Positions 47,081-57,142 of a stretch of DNA of 64,000 nucleotides are shown one piece after another; positions within the stretch are counted from its first letter, which is position 1, and every line of letters begins with the position of its first letter. This stretch comes from an uncultured bacterium (lineage in GTDB: Bacteria; Bacillota; Clostridia; Oscillospirales; Oscillospiraceae). Position numbers and translations under genes: made by a program. The notes beneath the pieces were generated by a model. It was not told where the DNA came from. It did not search any database and saw only the letters and a program-made list of their open reading frames with translations. The stretch spans positions 32,305 to 96,304 of the forward strand of contig CAMTMC010000004.1 of assembly GCA_947073515.1 (NCBI GenBank), in the 5' to 3' direction.

Positions 47081-47508
47081 TACTCGGCGAAATCCGCCTG
47101 GGCCTCCGCCTGGGCTTTCTTCTCCTGCTGCTTCTCAATAAACCCGGTCACCTTGTCCACCACCTCGGGGACGGTGTCGATCACCCGGTCCACCGTGGTA
47201 AGCGGGGGCGGGGCTACAGGGAGCAGCTTCACACTGCCGTCCTCCCGGACGACCAGGAAGGCCACCGGCTCCAGCTTGGCGCTGGCGGCGGAACCACCGC
47301 CAAAGCCCTCCTTGGGGGCTCCGGCCTTGACGGAGAACTCCGTGCCGCCGCCCCCCATCCCGAAAGACATCCGGGACACTGGGATCAGGGTGACCCCCTC
47401 CGCCTGGATCGGTGTTCCGATGATGGTGTTGGCGTCGGCCATCGCCTTGATATGCTCCATGGTGATCTTCATCATCTCGCCGAGGGAGTTTTTCTTCTCC
47501 TGTTCCAT
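47080..47508 (-). CDS. ytfJ: GerW family sporulation protein (YtfJ)
   Basis: IMEHIKAMADANTIIGTPIQAEGVTLIPVSRMSFGMGGGGTEF-type sequence. Confidence 0.93.
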   Translation of the reverse strand: MEQEKKNSLGEMMKITMEHIKAMADANTIIGTPIQAEGVTLIPVSRMSFGMGGGGTEFSVKAGAPKEGFGGGSAASAKLEPVAFLVVREDGSVKLLPVAPPPLTTVDRVIDTVPEVVDKVTGFIEKQQEKKAQAEAQADFAE

Positions 47509-47511
47509 CTG

Positions 47512-48156
47512 TCATGCCGCCTTTCTCCGTTTTAGTTTCAGCCGCTTTCTCGCGGCGAGCGCTCCAAACAGGGTCTTCCAGCCCGCCCGCAGGCCGACCC
47601 ATACCGCCGTGCCAATCTTGATGGACAGGGCCGCCGTGCCGTATACCGTCATGCCCGGGGCGTCAAAGTCCAGCTTCACCCTCGCCGTGCCGTCCTTCAC
47701 ATGGAACGCCTTGGTCAAGGGAATCCACAGGGCCCCCAAGGCAGCGTTGGCCTGGCCGTAGAGCATGGCTACGTCCGCCGGGTCCGTCCCCCCCGCCGTC
47801 AGCTCCAGGCGGAGGAGATCCACCCGCAGGCCCCGCCACATGCCTTTCGCCGCCTCCAGGCCCACGGGCAGCAGGGCCTGGGCGTACTCCAGGGCGCCGC
47901 CGATCTTCTCCGGCAGGGGCACGGGGGGCTTCTCCTCCTTGGGCGGCTTCGGTTCCCTCTTTTTCCTGGGCTTTTTGGGCTTTTTGGGCTCCTTCTCCTT
48001 TTTGGGCTTTGCGGGGAGGATTTGAATGGAGAGCTTCCCCAGCCGGATCCAGAGAAAAAAGCCCGACCCGTTGAACTCCGCCCGGCCGCCTACCCGGACC
48101 TGCCCGATAAGGAACAGGACCAGCGCCACAGCGGCCAGGATCTGGAGGGCCCTCAC
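47512..48156 (-). CDS. DUF2953 domain-containing protein
   Basis: N-terminal TM, Lys/Pro-rich linker, C-terminal DUF2953-like region; position between scpB and ytfJ. Confidence 0.75.
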   Translation of the reverse strand: MRALQILAAVALVLFLIGQVRVGGRAEFNGSGFFLWIRLGKLSIQILPAKPKKEKEPKKPKKPRKKREPKPPKEEKPPVPLPEKIGGALEYAQALLPVGLEAAKGMWRGLRVDLLRLELTAGGTDPADVAMLYGQANAALGALWIPLTKAFHVKDGTARVKLDFDAPGMTVYGTAALSIKIGTAVWVGLRAGWKTLFGALAARKRLKLKRRKAA

Positions 48157-48782
48157 GGCTCCTCCTCCAGGGGCGGCGGCGGCTCGGGCGTGGCCTCCTC
48201 CCCCGCCTCGGCCTCCCGGAGCCGGGCCAGGCTGGCCTCCAGCTCCAGGGTCAGCTGACTGCCCTCCTGGGACTGGTTTGGCAGCTCCGGCAGCTCGTCC
48301 AGGCTGGACAGCCCGAAGGAGCGCAGAAAGTTTTTGGTGGTGCGGAACTGCATGGGCCGCCCGGGGACGGCCAGCCGCCCCGCCTCCTCAATCAGCTCCC
48401 GCTCCAGCAGCAGGCCCATGGTGTAGGAGCTGTCCACCCCCCGCACCTGGTCCACGTAGGCCCGGGTGACCGGCTGGTAGTAGGCGATGACGGACAGCAC
48501 CTCCAGCGCCGGCTGGGACAGCCGGCCGGGCTTCCTGCCCTCCAGCGTCCTGCGGATGTAGGGGGCGAACTCCGGCGCGGAGCACAGCTGATAGCTGGTG
48601 TCCAGCCGGAGCAGGCGGATGCCCCGGCGGTCGTAGCTGTACTTGTCCATCAACCGCTGGGCCACCGCGTCCAGGGTGGGGCGGTCCACCTCCAGCCCCA
48701 GGCACAGCCGCTCCACCGCTACCGGCTCCCCGGCGGCAAATAAAACCCCCTCCAGGGCGGATTCTAATTCTTTGATCTCCAT
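48153..48782 (-). CDS. scpB: SMC-Scp complex subunit ScpB
   Basis: MEIKELESALEGVLFAAGEPVAVERL...QPALEVLSVIAYYQPVTRAYVDQVRGVDSSYTMGLLLERELI. Confidence 0.93.
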   Translation of the reverse strand: MEIKELESALEGVLFAAGEPVAVERLCLGLEVDRPTLDAVAQRLMDKYSYDRRGIRLLRLDTSYQLCSAPEFAPYIRRTLEGRKPGRLSQPALEVLSVIAYYQPVTRAYVDQVRGVDSSYTMGLLLERELIEEAGRLAVPGRPMQFRTTKNFLRSFGLSSLDELPELPNQSQEGSQLTLELEASLARLREAEAGEEATPEPPPPLEEEP

Positions 48783-48798
48783 TTTGGGGGTCACCTTT

Positions 48799-49599
48799 CT
48801 AATAATTTTCCGCTGTAAACTCCACCGCCTCGCCGGCCTCCTCTTGGGTACAGGTGACAGTACAGTCCTCCTCCGTCCCGGCCAGGCGCAGGCGGCGGGC
48901 TTTGCACAGCTCCAGCACCGCCAGGAAGGTGGCCACCACCTCCGACCGGCTCCGGCTGCCCTTGAACAGGGCCTGGAACCGGGTGACGCCAAAGGTAACC
49001 AGCCGCTTGACGATCTCCCCGGCCTTATCCGCCACCGGGTAGGGCTCCCGGCCCACGATCCCCTGAAAGGCCGACACCGGCGGGGGCAGTTTATTGTCCG
49101 CCCGGTTCAGCACAGCGGTTATAGCCCGCAAAAGGTCCTCTTTCTTATGGACGTAGCGGTACACCTTATCAGGCTGGAATACCTCCGGCACCTTGGTCAG
49201 ATAGTCCCGGCCCACCTGATGGCGGCTGTCCAGCAGAGGGATCACCGCTTTGATCTTTAAATAATTCTCGTTGCGCTGGTGGGCCTCCAGGGTGGCCACC
49301 AGCTGCTCCATCTCGCTCAGGGCCTCCTCGTCATGGATGGACAGGAGCATCCTCGTCTTGATGTACACCAGGTGGGAGGCCATGGAAATAAAATCGCTGG
49401 CCACTTCCAGGTCCAGCTCCCTCCGCTGGTTCATCCACTCCAGATACTGGTCCAGAATCAGGGAAATCTGGAGGTCTTTGATCTCCATTTTATTTTTACT
49501 CAGCAGATGGAGAATCAGATCCAGGGGGCCCACAAAGTCCTCCATATTCTCCTCTTTCGCTTTCACCACCCCTTCCAGGTGGTAAATGGGTGCCTCCAA
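48799..49599 (-). CDS. scpA: segregation and condensation protein A
   Basis: FVGPLDLILHLLSKNKMEIKDLQISLILDQYLEW. Confidence 0.94.
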   Translation of the reverse strand: MEAPIYHLEGVVKAKEENMEDFVGPLDLILHLLSKNKMEIKDLQISLILDQYLEWMNQRRELDLEVASDFISMASHLVYIKTRMLLSIHDEEALSEMEQLVATLEAHQRNENYLKIKAVIPLLDSRHQVGRDYLTKVPEVFQPDKVYRYVHKKEDLLRAITAVLNRADNKLPPPVSAFQGIVGREPYPVADKAGEIVKRLVTFGVTRFQALFKGSRSRSEVVATFLAVLELCKARRLRLAGTEEDCTVTCTQEEAGEAVEFTAENY

Positions 49600-49676
49600 A
49601 GGCCCACCTCCCAGCGCTACAAAATGAACGAGGCCATTATACCAATCTTTTCAGGAAAAAACAAGTAAAAAACCCA

Positions 49677-49698
49677 GCCCCGGCCTTTCAGCCGGGGC
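49677..49698 (-). terminator. terminator after engB
   Basis: GCCCCGGC-CTTTCA-GCCGGGGC. Confidence 0.75.
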
Positions 49699-49704
49699 CG
49701 AGCG

Positions 49705-50307
49705 CTATTTTTTTCCGATGCCGTCCAAAATGGCCCGGAGCAACTCCTCCCGCCCCGTCCCCTTCTCTGCGGAGAAGGGGATCAGCACGGCCCCCTCCTC
49801 CAGCTCCAGGGTATCCCGGATGGTCTGGAGGTTGGGTTCGATCTCGCTTTTTTTCAGCTTATCCAGCTTGTTGGCCACCACAACCAGGGGACAGCCCGTG
49901 TCCCGGAACCACCGGGCCATGGTGCGGTCGTCGGCGGTGGGCTTGTGCCGGGCGTCCACGATCATCACCCCCAGGGTCAGCAGGCCGGGCCGGGCGAAAT
50001 AGTCCTCCATCAGCCGGCCCCACCGGTCCCGCTCCGCCTTGGAGACCTTGGCGTACCCGTACCCCGGCAGATCCACCAGATAGAAGGTCCTGTCAATCTC
50101 AAAGTAGTTGATGTGGACCGTCTTGCCTGGGGCGGCCCCCACCCGGGCGAAGTTTTTCCGGTTGAGCAGGCGGTTGATCACCGAGGATTTCCCCACGTTG
50201 GACCGGCCGGCGAAGGCCACCTGGGGCAGGCCGTCCTCCAAGAAATTCTTGGGGGAGACAGCGGACAGGATGAACTGGGCGTTTTGCAGATTGACCGCCA
50301 TATCCAC
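49705..50307 (-). CDS. engB: ribosome biogenesis GTP-binding protein YihA/YsxC
   Basis: VAFAGRSNVGKSSVINRLLNRKNFARVGAAPGKTVHINYFEI...LVDLPGYGYAKVSK. Confidence 0.95.
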   Translation of the reverse strand: MDMAVNLQNAQFILSAVSPKNFLEDGLPQVAFAGRSNVGKSSVINRLLNRKNFARVGAAPGKTVHINYFEIDRTFYLVDLPGYGYAKVSKAERDRWGRLMEDYFARPGLLTLGVMIVDARHKPTADDRTMARWFRDTGCPLVVVANKLDKLKKSEIEPNLQTIRDTLELEEGAVLIPFSAEKGTGREELLRAILDGIGKK

Positions 50308-50312
50308 CCCTC

Positions 50313-52742
50313 CTACTGCCGGGGGCGGGGGTTGGGGTACCGGGAGGGCGAGGCCGGGAGATTGTTCAGAGTCTTCTCCCCCCGGCTCTCCTTGCCCTTC
50401 AGTTCCTCCACCACCTCCACCGGCGGGTTCAGGGCGGCGGACAGCACCTGGTCCGCCCGCTCCACCAGCACAAACTGGAGGGCCTTCCGCACGGTCTGGT
50501 CGATCTCCTCCAGGTCCTTGGCGTTGTCCGCGGGGATAATCACCGTCTTGACACCGTTTCGGAAGGCGGCCATGGTCTTCTCCTTCAGGCCGCCGATGGG
50601 CAGCACCCGGCCCCGCAGGCTGACCTCCCCGGTCATGGCGATCCCCCGGCGCACGGAGCAGCCCGTGAGGGCGGACACCATGGCGGTGGTGATGGCGATG
50701 CCGGCGGAGGGGCCGTCCTTGGGCACGGCGCCCTCGGGGAAATGGACGTGGATGTCCTTCTCCTTGTAAAAATCACCGGGGATTTTCAGCCGGTCGGCCT
50801 GGCTGCGGATGAAGCTGAGGGCGGCGTGGGCGGACTCCTTCATCACGTCCCCCAGATTGCCGGTGAGCTCCACCTTGCCAGTGCCGGGAACCACGTTGAC
50901 CTCCACCTCCAGCAGCTCGCCGCCCACAGAGGTCCAGGCCAGGCCGTTCACCACCCCCACCCGCTCGTCCAGCGCGCCCCGTTCCGGGTGGTAGCGGGGG
51001 ATCCCCAAAAATTCCTCCAGCTGTTTTTCTGTAATGCGGATTGACTTTATATCATCTGACACTACCCGCATAGCGGCCTTCCGGCACAGGGCGGCCAGCT
51101 GGCGCTCCAGCACCCGGACCCCCGATTCCCTGGTGTAGGCGGAGATGATCTCCCGGAAGGCCCCGTCGGACACCCTCAGCTGCTGCCTGGTCAGGCCGTG
51201 GCGCTCCAGCTCCTTGGGCAAAAGATGACGCTTGGCGATCTGCACCTTCTCCTCGTCGGTGTAGCTGGACAGCTGGATGACCTCCATCCGGTCCAGCAGG
51301 GGCTTGGGAATCGTATCAACGGTATTGGCGGTGGTGATGAACATAATTTCGGACAAGTCGAAGGGGATTTCCAAAAAATTGTCCCGGAAGGCGCTGTTCT
51401 GCTCCCCGTCCAGCACCTCCAGCAGGGCGGAGGCCGGGTCGCCCCGGTGATCCCGGCCCAGCTTGTCGATCTCGTCCAGGAGGATCAGGGGGTTCATGCT
51501 CCCCGCCTGGCTGATGGCGGAGATCAGCCGGCCGGGCATGGCCCCCACATAGGTCTTCCGGTGGCCCCGGATCTCCGCCTCATCGCTGACGCCACCCAGG
51601 GACACCCGGGCCAGCTTCCGGTTCATGGCCCGGGCCATAGACATGGCCACCGAGGTCTTGCCCACCCCGGGAGGGCCGACAAGGCAAATTACTTGCCCCT
51701 TTAATCCCGGCGCCAGCTGCTTCACGGCCACGAACTCCAAAATCCGCTCCTTCACCTTCTCCAGGCCGAAGTGGTCCTGATCCAGCGCCTTGCGGACGGC
51801 GGCCACGCTGACCTTTTCCTTGGTGGTCTTGCCCCAGGGCAGCTCCAGGCAGGTGTCCAGATAGTTGCGCAGAACAGTGGCCTCCGAGGAGCTGTAGGAC
51901 TGCTTGGCCAGCCGGGCCAGCTCCTTGTCCAGCTTCTCCCGGACGGCGTCGGGCAGGGCGGCCTGGGCGATCTTCTCCCGGTACTCCTCAATGTCGTCCC
52001 CGTCCTCCCCCAGCTCGCTCTGGATGGCCTTCATCTGCTCCCGCAGGTAGTAGTCCCGCTGGTTGTCGGCCATCTGCTCCCGGGCCTTCTCCTGGATCTC
52101 CTGATCCAGGGCCAGGATCTCCACCTCCCGCTCCAGCAGGCGGTACAGCTTCTCCAGCCGCTGGCCCGGGCGGGTTTCCTCCAGGATCATCTGTTTATCC
52201 TGGTTCCGCATGGGGATATTCTGGGCGATATAATCGGCGATGTATCCAGGGTCCTGGCTGGCCAGCACGTGGACCAGCAGGTCGGGGGACAGCTTGGGCG
52301 CCAGCTCGGCGTACCGCTGGAACAGCTCATAGGTGGCCCGGGTCAGGGCCTCCACCTTGGCGCTCCCCCGGGGCTGGACGGAGGGTAGCTGTGCCACCTC
52401 CCCCTCCAGATAGGGGTCGGAGCGGGTCAGCTGGACCAGCCGGCCCCGGGCCTGGCCCTCCACCATCACCCGCACGTTGTCCCCGGGCATCCGCAGGATC
52501 TGGCGGATGTTGGCCACGGTGCCGGTCTGGTACAGGTCTTCCCCCTCGGGGGCCTCCACGGAGATGTCCTTCTGTCCCACCAGGAACACCGGGCAGCCGG
52601 CGCTCATAGCGCTCTCCAGCGCCTTGACCGAGGCCTCCCGGGCGACCTCAAAGTGGATCAGTACATTGGGGAACACCGTCAGGCCCCGCAGAGCGATGAC
52701 GGGCATCGTGGCTGTGTGAAGGGTCTCCCACTCTTTCTTCAC
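50313..52742 (-). CDS. lon: endopeptidase La
   Basis: CLVGPPGVGKTSVAMSMARAMNRKL; protease motif PKDGPSAGIAITTAMVSALTG. Confidence 0.97.
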   Translation of the reverse strand: MKKEWETLHTATMPVIALRGLTVFPNVLIHFEVAREASVKALESAMSAGCPVFLVGQKDISVEAPEGEDLYQTGTVANIRQILRMPGDNVRVMVEGQARGRLVQLTRSDPYLEGEVAQLPSVQPRGSAKVEALTRATYELFQRYAELAPKLSPDLLVHVLASQDPGYIADYIAQNIPMRNQDKQMILEETRPGQRLEKLYRLLEREVEILALDQEIQEKAREQMADNQRDYYLREQMKAIQSELGEDGDDIEEYREKIAQAALPDAVREKLDKELARLAKQSYSSSEATVLRNYLDTCLELPWGKTTKEKVSVAAVRKALDQDHFGLEKVKERILEFVAVKQLAPGLKGQVICLVGPPGVGKTSVAMSMARAMNRKLARVSLGGVSDEAEIRGHRKTYVGAMPGRLISAISQAGSMNPLILLDEIDKLGRDHRGDPASALLEVLDGEQNSAFRDNFLEIPFDLSEIMFITTANTVDTIPKPLLDRMEVIQLSSYTDEEKVQIAKRHLLPKELERHGLTRQQLRVSDGAFREIISAYTRESGVRVLERQLAALCRKAAMRVVSDDIKSIRITEKQLEEFLGIPRYHPERGALDERVGVVNGLAWTSVGGELLEVEVNVVPGTGKVELTGNLGDVMKESAHAALSFIRSQADRLKIPGDFYKEKDIHVHFPEGAVPKDGPSAGIAITTAMVSALTGCSVRRGIAMTGEVSLRGRVLPIGGLKEKTMAAFRNGVKTVIIPADNAKDLEEIDQTVRKALQFVLVERADQVLSAALNPPVEVVEELKGKESRGEKTLNNLPASPSRYPNPRPRQ

Positions 52743-52829
52743 AGAACTTCACTTCCTTTTCAGGGATGGACAGAACGCCCCCGGCCCCATCGGGGCGCTG
52801 GAGGCGTCTGAAATACCCGTGGCTCACCC

Positions 52830-54137
52830 TCAGCCAGCCCGGCCCTGCCGCTCTACCTGAACGGTGGCCCGGCCCAGGCGGGGACGCTGGGTGCGGGATT
52901 GATCCCGGGTGAGCTCCGGCTCCTCCCCGTCTTTGACACACTGGCCGGTGATAGACACCTTCACAATGGTGGGGTCGGAGGGCACGTCGTACATAACCTT
53001 GGTCATAACTTCCTCCAGTACGGCCCGGAGGCCCCGGGCGCCGATCTCCCGGTCCACCGCCAGGCCGGCCACCGCCTCCAGCGCCTCCTGGGTGAAGTCC
53101 AGCTCCACCTCGTCGTAGCCCATCAGCTTCTGATACTGCTTCACCAGGGCGTTCTTGGGCTCGGTGAGGATTTTTACCATCTGCGCCCGGTCCAGGGACT
53201 CCAGGGTGGTCACCACCGGCAGCCGGCCCACCAGTTCGGGGATGATACCGAACTTCAGCAGGTCCTGGGGCTGGATCTCGGCCATGAGCTGGCCCACATC
53301 CCGCTCCTTCTTGCTCTGGATCTCAGCGCCAAAGCCCAGGGACCGCTTGTCCAGCCGGTGCTCGATGATCTTGTCGATGCCATCGAAGGCCCCGCCGCAG
53401 ATAAACAGGATGTTCCGGGTGTCGATCTGGATAAACTCCTGGTGGGGGTGCTTCCGCCCGCCCTGGGGAGGGACGTTGGCCACGGTGCCCTCCAGGATCT
53501 TCAGCAGGGCCTGCTGGACGCCCTCGCCGGACACGTCCCGGGTGATGGAGGTATTCTCGCTCTTCCGGGCGATCTTATCCATCTCGTCGATATAGATGAT
53601 GCCCCGCTCCGCCAGCTCAATGTCGTAGTCGGCGGCCTGGACCAGCCGGAGCAGGATGTTCTCCACGTCGTCGCCCACGTAGCCCGCCTCTGTGAGGGTG
53701 GTGGCGTCGGCGATGGCGAAGGGGACCTTCAGCACCCGGGCCAGGGTCTGGGCAAACAGGGTCTTGCCGCAGCCGGTGGGGCCCATAAGGAGGATGTTGC
53801 TCTTCTGGAGCTCCACATCCTCCGCCCCGCCGAAATAGATGCGCTTATAGTGGTTATAGACCGCCACGGACAGGGCCATTTTGGCCTTCTCCTGGCCAAT
53901 AATATACTGGTCCAGAACGGCGTGGATCTCCTTGGGGGTGGGGATGGCGTCCGGGATGGCGCTGGCCTCCATGCCGCTGTCCTCCAGCAGCATGCCCTCG
54001 TCCCCCATCGCCTCCATACACAGGTTGACGCACTCGTCACAGATATACACGCCGGGACCGGCGATCATCCGCCGCACCTGGTCCTGGTGCTTGCCGCAGA
54101 AGGAGCAGCGGATTGTTTTCTCCTCATTTCGAGCCAT
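52830..54137 (-). CDS. clpX: ATP-dependent Clp protease ATP-binding subunit ClpX
   Basis: Zinc domain [48 protein letters not shown]. Confidence 0.97.
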   Translation of the reverse strand: MARNEEKTIRCSFCGKHQDQVRRMIAGPGVYICDECVNLCMEAMGDEGMLLEDSGMEASAIPDAIPTPKEIHAVLDQYIIGQEKAKMALSVAVYNHYKRIYFGGAEDVELQKSNILLMGPTGCGKTLFAQTLARVLKVPFAIADATTLTEAGYVGDDVENILLRLVQAADYDIELAERGIIYIDEMDKIARKSENTSITRDVSGEGVQQALLKILEGTVANVPPQGGRKHPHQEFIQIDTRNILFICGGAFDGIDKIIEHRLDKRSLGFGAEIQSKKERDVGQLMAEIQPQDLLKFGIIPELVGRLPVVTTLESLDRAQMVKILTEPKNALVKQYQKLMGYDEVELDFTQEALEAVAGLAVDREIGARGLRAVLEEVMTKVMYDVPSDPTIVKVSITGQCVKDGEEPELTRDQSRTQRPRLGRATVQVERQGRAG

Positions 54138-54201
54138 GGAATCACCTCATTCATGGGGTCAGTTTCTGCCCGGCCGGGCCGGGCGGGTTTGGATATTCCG
54201 G

Positions 54202-54783
54202 TTACCGCCTCTCGATCACCTTGTCAATGAGGCCATACTCCATGGCCTCCTGGGCGGTCATAAAGTTGTCCCGCTCGCAGTCGGCGGTGACCTGCTCAAT
54301 GGACTTGCCGGTATTGGCGGAGAGGATCCGGTTCATCCGCTTTTTGATAATCTCCAGCCGGCGCAGGTGGATGGCCATGTCGGTGATCTGGCCCTGGGTA
54401 CCGGCGGAGGGCTGGTGGATCATAATCTCCGCGTTGGGCAGGGCCAGACGCTTGCCCTTGGCGCCGGCGGCCAGCAGGAAGGCGGCCATGCTGGCCCCCA
54501 TGCCGATGCAGATGGTGGACACGTCGCACTTGATATACTGCATGGTGTCGTAAATCGCCATACCGTCGGTGATAGAGCCGCCGGGGCTGTTGATATAAAA
54601 CTGGATGTCCTTGTCCGGGTCCTGGGCCTCCAGATACAGCAGCTGGGCCACGATCAGGGAGGCGGTGGTGGAGTTGACCTCCTCAGACAGCATGATAATA
54701 CGGTCGTTGAGCAGGCGGGAGAAGATGTCATAGGACCGCTCGCCCCGGTTGGTCTGCTCTACTACATAGGGAACTAAACTCAT
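54202..54783 (-). CDS. clpP: ATP-dependent Clp protease proteolytic subunit
   Basis: [32 protein letters not shown]...[39 protein letters not shown]. Confidence 0.97.
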   Translation of the reverse strand: MSLVPYVVEQTNRGERSYDIFSRLLNDRIIMLSEEVNSTTASLIVAQLLYLEAQDPDKDIQFYINSPGGSITDGMAIYDTMQYIKCDVSTICIGMGASMAAFLLAAGAKGKRLALPNAEIMIHQPSAGTQGQITDMAIHLRRLEIIKKRMNRILSANTGKSIEQVTADCERDNFMTAQEAMEYGLIDKVIERR

Positions 54784-54866
54784 ATTCATACTCCTTCTTT
54801 TGGTGTGATACCCAATTATACCCACCCGGCGGAAAAATGATTCCTTCCGCGCCAAATACATATGCG

Positions 54867-54891
54867 CCCGGGGCGGCAAAACCGCCCCGGG
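54867..54891 (-). terminator. strong terminator hairpin after tig
   Basis: Perfect CCCGGGGCGG-CAAAA-CCGCCCCGGG. Confidence 0.75.
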
Positions 54892-54902
54892 ACGTATGTT
54901 CA

Positions 54903-56324
54903 TTACTCCGCGGGCTCCTCAGCCTTCTTCTTCCGGGGGGCGCGCTTGGGCTTCTCCTCAGCGGCGCCCTCCTCCGCTTTTTGGGTCTTCTTCTCGGCGG
55001 TCTTCTTCTCCGCCTTCTCGTCCTCGTCCTTCTTGGCCTTCTTGGCGGGGGCCTTCTTGGCCTTGGCGTTGGCCACCACAAACTCGCTGGCCTTGCGCAG
55101 CGCCAGGTCCCGCTTCAGGTCGGCCTCGGGGACCACGGCCCTCACCTGGTCCGCGGGCATATTGTACTGCCCGGCCAGCCTGGCCACCTCGTCCTCATAG
55201 TCCTGATCGGTGGCCTCCAGGCCCTCGGCCTTGGCCACGGCGGTGAGGGCCAGCTCAGAGCGCACCTGGTTCAGGGCGGAGGGCCGGGCGGAATTACGCA
55301 TCATCTCGGGGGTCATGCCCATCATGGACAGGTAGTCCTCCACCCGCATGCCCTGGCTCTGGATCCGCATGGCGAAGTCGTCCATCAGCCGGTCCACCTG
55401 GACCTCCACCATGCCGTCGGGGATCTCGCACTCCATCCCCTCCACCAGCTGCTCGATGACGCCGCTCTCAAAGTCCCGCTTGGCCTGCTCCTGGCGGCGC
55501 TCCAGCAGCTTCTCGCCCAGATCCTTCCGGAAGTCGGCCAGGGTCTCAAACTCGGACACGTCCTTGGCGAACTCATCGTCCACGGCGGGGGCCTGGGACT
55601 CCTTCACCTCGTTGACCTTCACATGGAAGACGACGGCCTTTCCGGCCAGCTCGGCGTGGTAGTCCTCGGGGAAGGTGATGTCCAGGTCCTTCTCCTCGCC
55701 GGCTTTCATGCCGATGACCTGCTCCTCAAAGCCGGGGACGAACATGCCGGCGCCCAGCTTCAGGTCGTAGTTCTCGCCCTTGCCGCCCTCAAAGGGGGTG
55801 CCGTTGTCAAAGCCCTCAAAGTCGATGACGGCGGTGTCCCCCTTCTTAGCCTTGCGCTTGACGCTGACCAGGCGGGTGGCCCGCTCAATGTAAGGCTTGA
55901 GCTCCTCGTCGATGTCCTTCTCGGTCACCTTGGGCTCCTCCTTGACGGCGGACAGGCCCTTATACTCGCCCAGCTTGACCTCGGGCCGGACAGAGACCAG
56001 CGCCTTGAAGGTCAAGCCGTCCTTGCCCGCCTCGACGATCTCCATCTTGGGGTAGCCCACGTCATCCAGGCCCTGCTCCTTGACGGCCTCCTCGTAGGCG
56101 CCGGGGTAGACGTCGTTGATGGCGTCCTCATAGAACACGCCGGAGCCGTACATGCCCTCAATGATCTTCCGGGGGGCCTTGCCCTTGCGGAAGCCGGGGA
56201 CAGCGATGGAGTTCCGGTTCTTCAGGTAGGCCCGCTGGACAGCGGCCTCAAACTGGGCGGCCTCCACCTGGATGGTGAGCTCGACGGTGCTTTTCTCTTT
56301 CTTCTCAACACTGGTGACTTTCAT
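54903..56324 (-). CDS. tig: trigger factor with Lys/Glu/Ala-rich C-terminal tail
   Basis: [33 protein letters not shown]...[45 protein letters not shown]. Confidence 0.95.
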   Translation of the reverse strand: MKVTSVEKKEKSTVELTIQVEAAQFEAAVQRAYLKNRNSIAVPGFRKGKAPRKIIEGMYGSGVFYEDAINDVYPGAYEEAVKEQGLDDVGYPKMEIVEAGKDGLTFKALVSVRPEVKLGEYKGLSAVKEEPKVTEKDIDEELKPYIERATRLVSVKRKAKKGDTAVIDFEGFDNGTPFEGGKGENYDLKLGAGMFVPGFEEQVIGMKAGEEKDLDITFPEDYHAELAGKAVVFHVKVNEVKESQAPAVDDEFAKDVSEFETLADFRKDLGEKLLERRQEQAKRDFESGVIEQLVEGMECEIPDGMVEVQVDRLMDDFAMRIQSQGMRVEDYLSMMGMTPEMMRNSARPSALNQVRSELALTAVAKAEGLEATDQDYEDEVARLAGQYNMPADQVRAVVPEADLKRDLALRKASEFVVANAKAKKAPAKKAKKDEDEKAEKKTAEKKTQKAEEGAAEEKPKRAPRKKKAEEPAE

Positions 56325-56452
56325 TTGTTGATTTCCTCCTGTCGGCCCGGCCGCCCCGGGGGCGCGGACGGGGCCTTTTACTTTCGTCACGATATTTTAT
56401 CAGATGCGCGGCGGTTTGAACAGTCTATTTTTGAAATTTTTTGATTTTCTTC

Positions 56453-57139
56453 CTATAAAATTCTCACGGGGCGGAACCCGATATAGTCCGCGGCCACCAG
56501 CCGGTAGTCCACAGCCCCCTGCCGGCCGGTGACGGCCAGCCGGTTGCTCCCCCCGTGGAGGTGCCCGTAGCAGCACAGGGTGACCCCAAACCGCTCCAGC
56601 AGGTCAATGATCTCCTGGCACCGCCAACTCTGGAACAGGGGCGGGTAGTGGAGGAAGCACAGCTTCTCCCGCTCCCCCGCCGCCCGCAGGGACGCCTCCA
56701 GGCGAATCAGCTCCCGGTTGAAGATTTTGGCGGAGTGCTTCCCCCGCTCCTCCTCATAGAACCAGCCCCGGGTGCCGCACAGGGCGGCTTCCCCGTAGAG
56801 GTGGCAGTTGTTGTGGAGGATATCCAGGGTGGTGAAGCCGTTCTCCTGAAAGAAATGCCCCATCTTGGCGGCGGTGGTCCACCAGTAGTCGTGGTTGCCC
56901 TTGAGCAGCAGCTTCCGCCCGCCGGGCAGGGCGTCCAGAAAGGCGAAGTCCTCCCGGGCCTCCTCCAGGCTCATGCCCCAGGACAGGTCGCCGCACAGGA
57001 CCACCGTGTCCTCCGGCCCCACTCCCTCAAAGCCGGCCCGCAGCTTGTCCACATACCCCGTCCATCCCCCTCCGAACACGTCCATGGGCTTGCCGGAGGA
57101 CAGGGACAGGTGGGGGTCTCCGATGGCGTACAGGGCCAT
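56453..57139 (-). CDS. metallophosphoesterase
   Basis: MALYAIGDPHLS...VLCGDLSWG...LLKGNHDYWW...CYGHLHG. Confidence 0.9.
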   Translation of the reverse strand: MALYAIGDPHLSLSSGKPMDVFGGGWTGYVDKLRAGFEGVGPEDTVVLCGDLSWGMSLEEAREDFAFLDALPGGRKLLLKGNHDYWWTTAAKMGHFFQENGFTTLDILHNNCHLYGEAALCGTRGWFYEEERGKHSAKIFNRELIRLEASLRAAGEREKLCFLHYPPLFQSWRCQEIIDLLERFGVTLCCYGHLHGGSNRLAVTGRQGAVDYRLVAADYIGFRPVRIL

Positions 57140-57142
57140 AAC

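Noticed and set aside
54837-56444. 535-aa plus-strand ORF opposite tig
   Set aside because: Leu/Gly/His-rich shadow ORF; tig on the other strand is unambiguous.
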